Made by a program: the position numbers and the translations under genes. Positions 61,562 to 64,000 of a DNA stretch of 64,000 nucleotides are shown piece after piece (within the stretch, counting starts at the first letter, position 1; the number at the start of each line of letters is the position of its first letter). Below the pieces are notes generated by a model that was not told the DNA's origin, ran no database searches, and saw nothing but the letters and a program-made list of their open reading frames with translations. This DNA comes from Straminergon stramineum (lineage: Eukaryota; Streptophyta; Bryopsida; Hypnales; Calliergonaceae), in contig OY987271.1 in assembly GCA_963920665.1 (NCBI GenBank), positions 16,185,350 to 16,249,349 on the forward strand. The letters run 5' to 3'.

Positions 61562-64000
61562 GTACATAGATATAATAATAAGTGTTCTAAATTGATGATT
61601 TATATTTCATTGATGTATTGAAATTGTGAGTTAGGGACTTCTTTATAGTCTAAAATGGTATGTATTTTCAAATGTTCCTACCAAAGCCTTACTATATTAA
61701 TTCTTGATTTTTTTTGGCTAATCCCTTTGGTATGGAATCTTCTACATGGGTGTGTATTTCAATTGAACATTATACAAGAATATAGGATCACTCTCAACTA
61801 TAGTTATTTGGAATTCTACCACCTATAGGAGCACTCAAATTGTAAATTGAAATTCCAACTAAGATTTATGGCCTATGACTTTGCATACTTTATCCATGTT
61901 CATTTCATTCAAATATAAAAATTCTCCCGCTTTTGTAGGGTACCATAGGGCTCATGCAAAATGACTACTTGCCTATGGACTTCTATGGAGTCACTAAGTG
62001 CCGCTTTTGGTCCACTCAACCATGCAAACATCCTTCAACCTAAGATTTTGGGTGCTATAGTTGAAGTTCGTTGAGTAAATTGTGTAACCTCATTCATAAT
62101 TTTTTTGTGAAGCTTAGGTTGAGTGTTTATGTTCTTTCCATTTAGGGTTGGGTTTAGGACTTATGCGTGTTTAATCTCTTAGTTCACATGTAGAAATGGA
62201 TGTTGTAATAGCATCCCTATCTATACTTACCACACCTAGTTGGGGCCAAGAGCCAAGGCACCCCCATTAATACATTAGAAGCTAATTTTAGAACACCGGG
62301 CACACCCAATTTTATATGGGATACCCATGTTCACATGCATGGGAATTGGGGAGGTTTTAAAGGAGCCTCATGTGAGCAAAATTATGATTGATCTTTTATT
62401 GAGTTGAAGGTCATTGCAAGAAATACCATGTAGTTTTTGTAGTGTTTTCCATAGTACCCTATTTTTTTTTCGGGAGTACTTTAGAATTACAAAAGTAGAA
62501 TAAAATGGGAAAAATATGTTTAATATATAAGCCTTTACATAGAAAAATTCTCTAAGTAAGAGAACTAGAAAAGTGCAAAATCTCATGAAAATTGGCACTT
62601 TCACATTTTTATTTGTAAAAAATAGGAAAATTAATTTTTTTTTAAACTAAAATTTTTCCAAGTGCGAAGAGTTGATGGTGATGAGATTTCACTAAAAGAA
62701 TGATCTTAGAACCATCTTCAATGTTCAAAAATTGCACACAATGGGAGTGTTGTTTGCACTCATATGGAGGATATAAAATAATATATTTTCAAATTTTTTT
62801 GTTAGATATATGCTTTCATACTATGAAAATAGACCATGAAAGTCTCAACTCTAGATCCTTAAATTTGGGGACTCCTAACATAGTAAACTCCTAAAGTGCA
62901 CTTTGTGACAAACTAACAAAAATGATTTTTAAATATAGAATGATTTTTTAATTTCTAAAAAATAAGAGATTTGATTAACATCAAGTTAGACATGTTCAAT
63001 CGAAATTTCATGTTCATTGGACTTGTGCTTCAAAAGCTATAGTGAATGACAAAAGATCGCTCTCGTTGTGATGGAGAATAGGACCAATGTTCTTTGCAAT
63101 GACCCTTGATTGGATTCATAATGGTTGGAACACTGTTAAAGGGTGTAGGGCAAAATTTTTGGATTTGGAGTGGCTAATTCCACCGCATGCATTGGAGCTA
63201 CAATCAAGGTCACAATGGGGAGGCATGGAGTCAAAGCTTTACAATATAATGAGGAGAGTAGGAGGTTGGCCAATAGTGAGGAGAGTAGGAGCCGCAGTGC
63301 CCACCAAGCTGAGTTTCCCTCGGGGCTTTCACTGCCCCACGGTGACAATGCTCTGAGAGAGAACAATGGATTTGGTAGACACCTAGACAATGATCGTTAT
63401 AAAAAAAAAATTCAATAAATTAGATTTGCAGTGAGCCACAATCAATGTCTTAAATAGTAGTAATGGAATGATTATTGACTACAATAGGAGCTTTCATCCT
63501 TTGAATGTAAATTCATTGCACAAAGTGATTTTTTAGGCCTCCATGTCAGAGCCATGCAAAAAAGTATTGTGACTACTTCAAGTGATTAGGACGTCCATTA
63601 TGGATACACTCATACACTTTTTGTTGGTTTGGAGGTAGTCTAGAGACTCTTCTAGACCCCATAAAAAAAATTCATATTTTTTCGAAAAAATAGTATTTCA
63701 ATTGCTCTCACCATTTCTCACATTTGTCTAATTTTTTTTAATTCAGCAATGATATGAAGGCAAACTCCTAATTCTTACCATGATAGGTTGTTCTACCTTA
63801 ATTCTTTTGTCTATTTTCTCTCAATGGTGGATGGTTATTACAAGATGTTGATGTTTTCAATTGTGGATGTTGATCAATCTGTCTAATACATTTTACAATT
63901 TTTACAAAGAAATAATTGTGTATTTTGATCAAAATGAATTGTCTAGTCAAAAAATAACTTATTTAAAATTGTAGTCCACAAAGACTATGACCAAGGGGCC
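61562..64000. other. Gene-free DNA to the window end
   Basis: No gene recognised. Overlapping ORFs on three frames at 63087-63418 lie in a slightly GC-richer stretch and show no domain. Confidence 0.4.

Noticed and set aside
63087..63418. Overlapping ORFs on both strands
   Set aside because: Three frames are open at once in a GC-richer stretch, none with a motif or splice context.
1..64000. tRNA, rRNA or other structured RNA genes
   Set aside because: No stretch with a recognisable tRNA A-box/B-box pair or rRNA sequence was noticed by eye; a covariance-model scan could not be run.

Overview
The window looks like nuclear DNA of a land plant. The evidence is spliced genes with GT-AG introns, a clear AUGMIN subunit 5 (AUG5) gene, a plant-type lipid-transfer (8-cysteine) domain gene, plant telobox motifs (CCCTAAA), and AT-rich intergenic DNA full of small inverted-repeat elements. 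No prokaryotic, organellar or viral gene was seen. The species cannot be named. A piggyBac-type transposase relic and the unfamiliar repeats lean away from a typical flowering plant, but that is inference.

Layout. 1-7 kb: gene-free, with a dispersed 240-bp repeat (one reversed copy, three tandem copies), microsatellites and two inverted-repeat elements. 7-18 kb: a diverged 4-5 kb direct duplication with no convincing gene. 18.5-21.5 kb (minus strand): a two-exon gene for a secreted or membrane lipid-transfer-like protein, whose 1.7-kb intron is filled by tandem repeats of about 95 bp. 22.3-25.7 kb: two piggyBac-type MITEs (TTAA target site, CCCC(T)-type ends) with weak exon-like fragments between and around them. 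25.7-28.4 kb: a four-copy tandem repeat of about 285 bp carrying CCCTAAA motifs, then the duplicated 5' flank of AUG5. 28.4-35.4 kb (plus strand): AUG5, ten coding exons, 812 aa, intact. 36-64 kb: repeat-dominated, with a broken piggyBac-like transposase (44.7-46.1 kb), long and short TTAA/CCCC elements, three CACTA-type MITEs (one nested in another MITE, one inside the transposase relic), a GC-richer solo LTR (50.9-52.2 kb) and a 263-bp near-perfect foldback element (61.3-61.6 kb).

Only two genes are well supported: AUG5, for microtubule-dependent microtubule branching in spindle and phragmoplast, and the lipid-transfer-like membrane protein. The most coherent wider story is the piggyBac system: one decayed transposase copy plus at least four clear and several degenerate non-autonomous elements that share TTAA target sites and CCCCTAAAYG-type ends.
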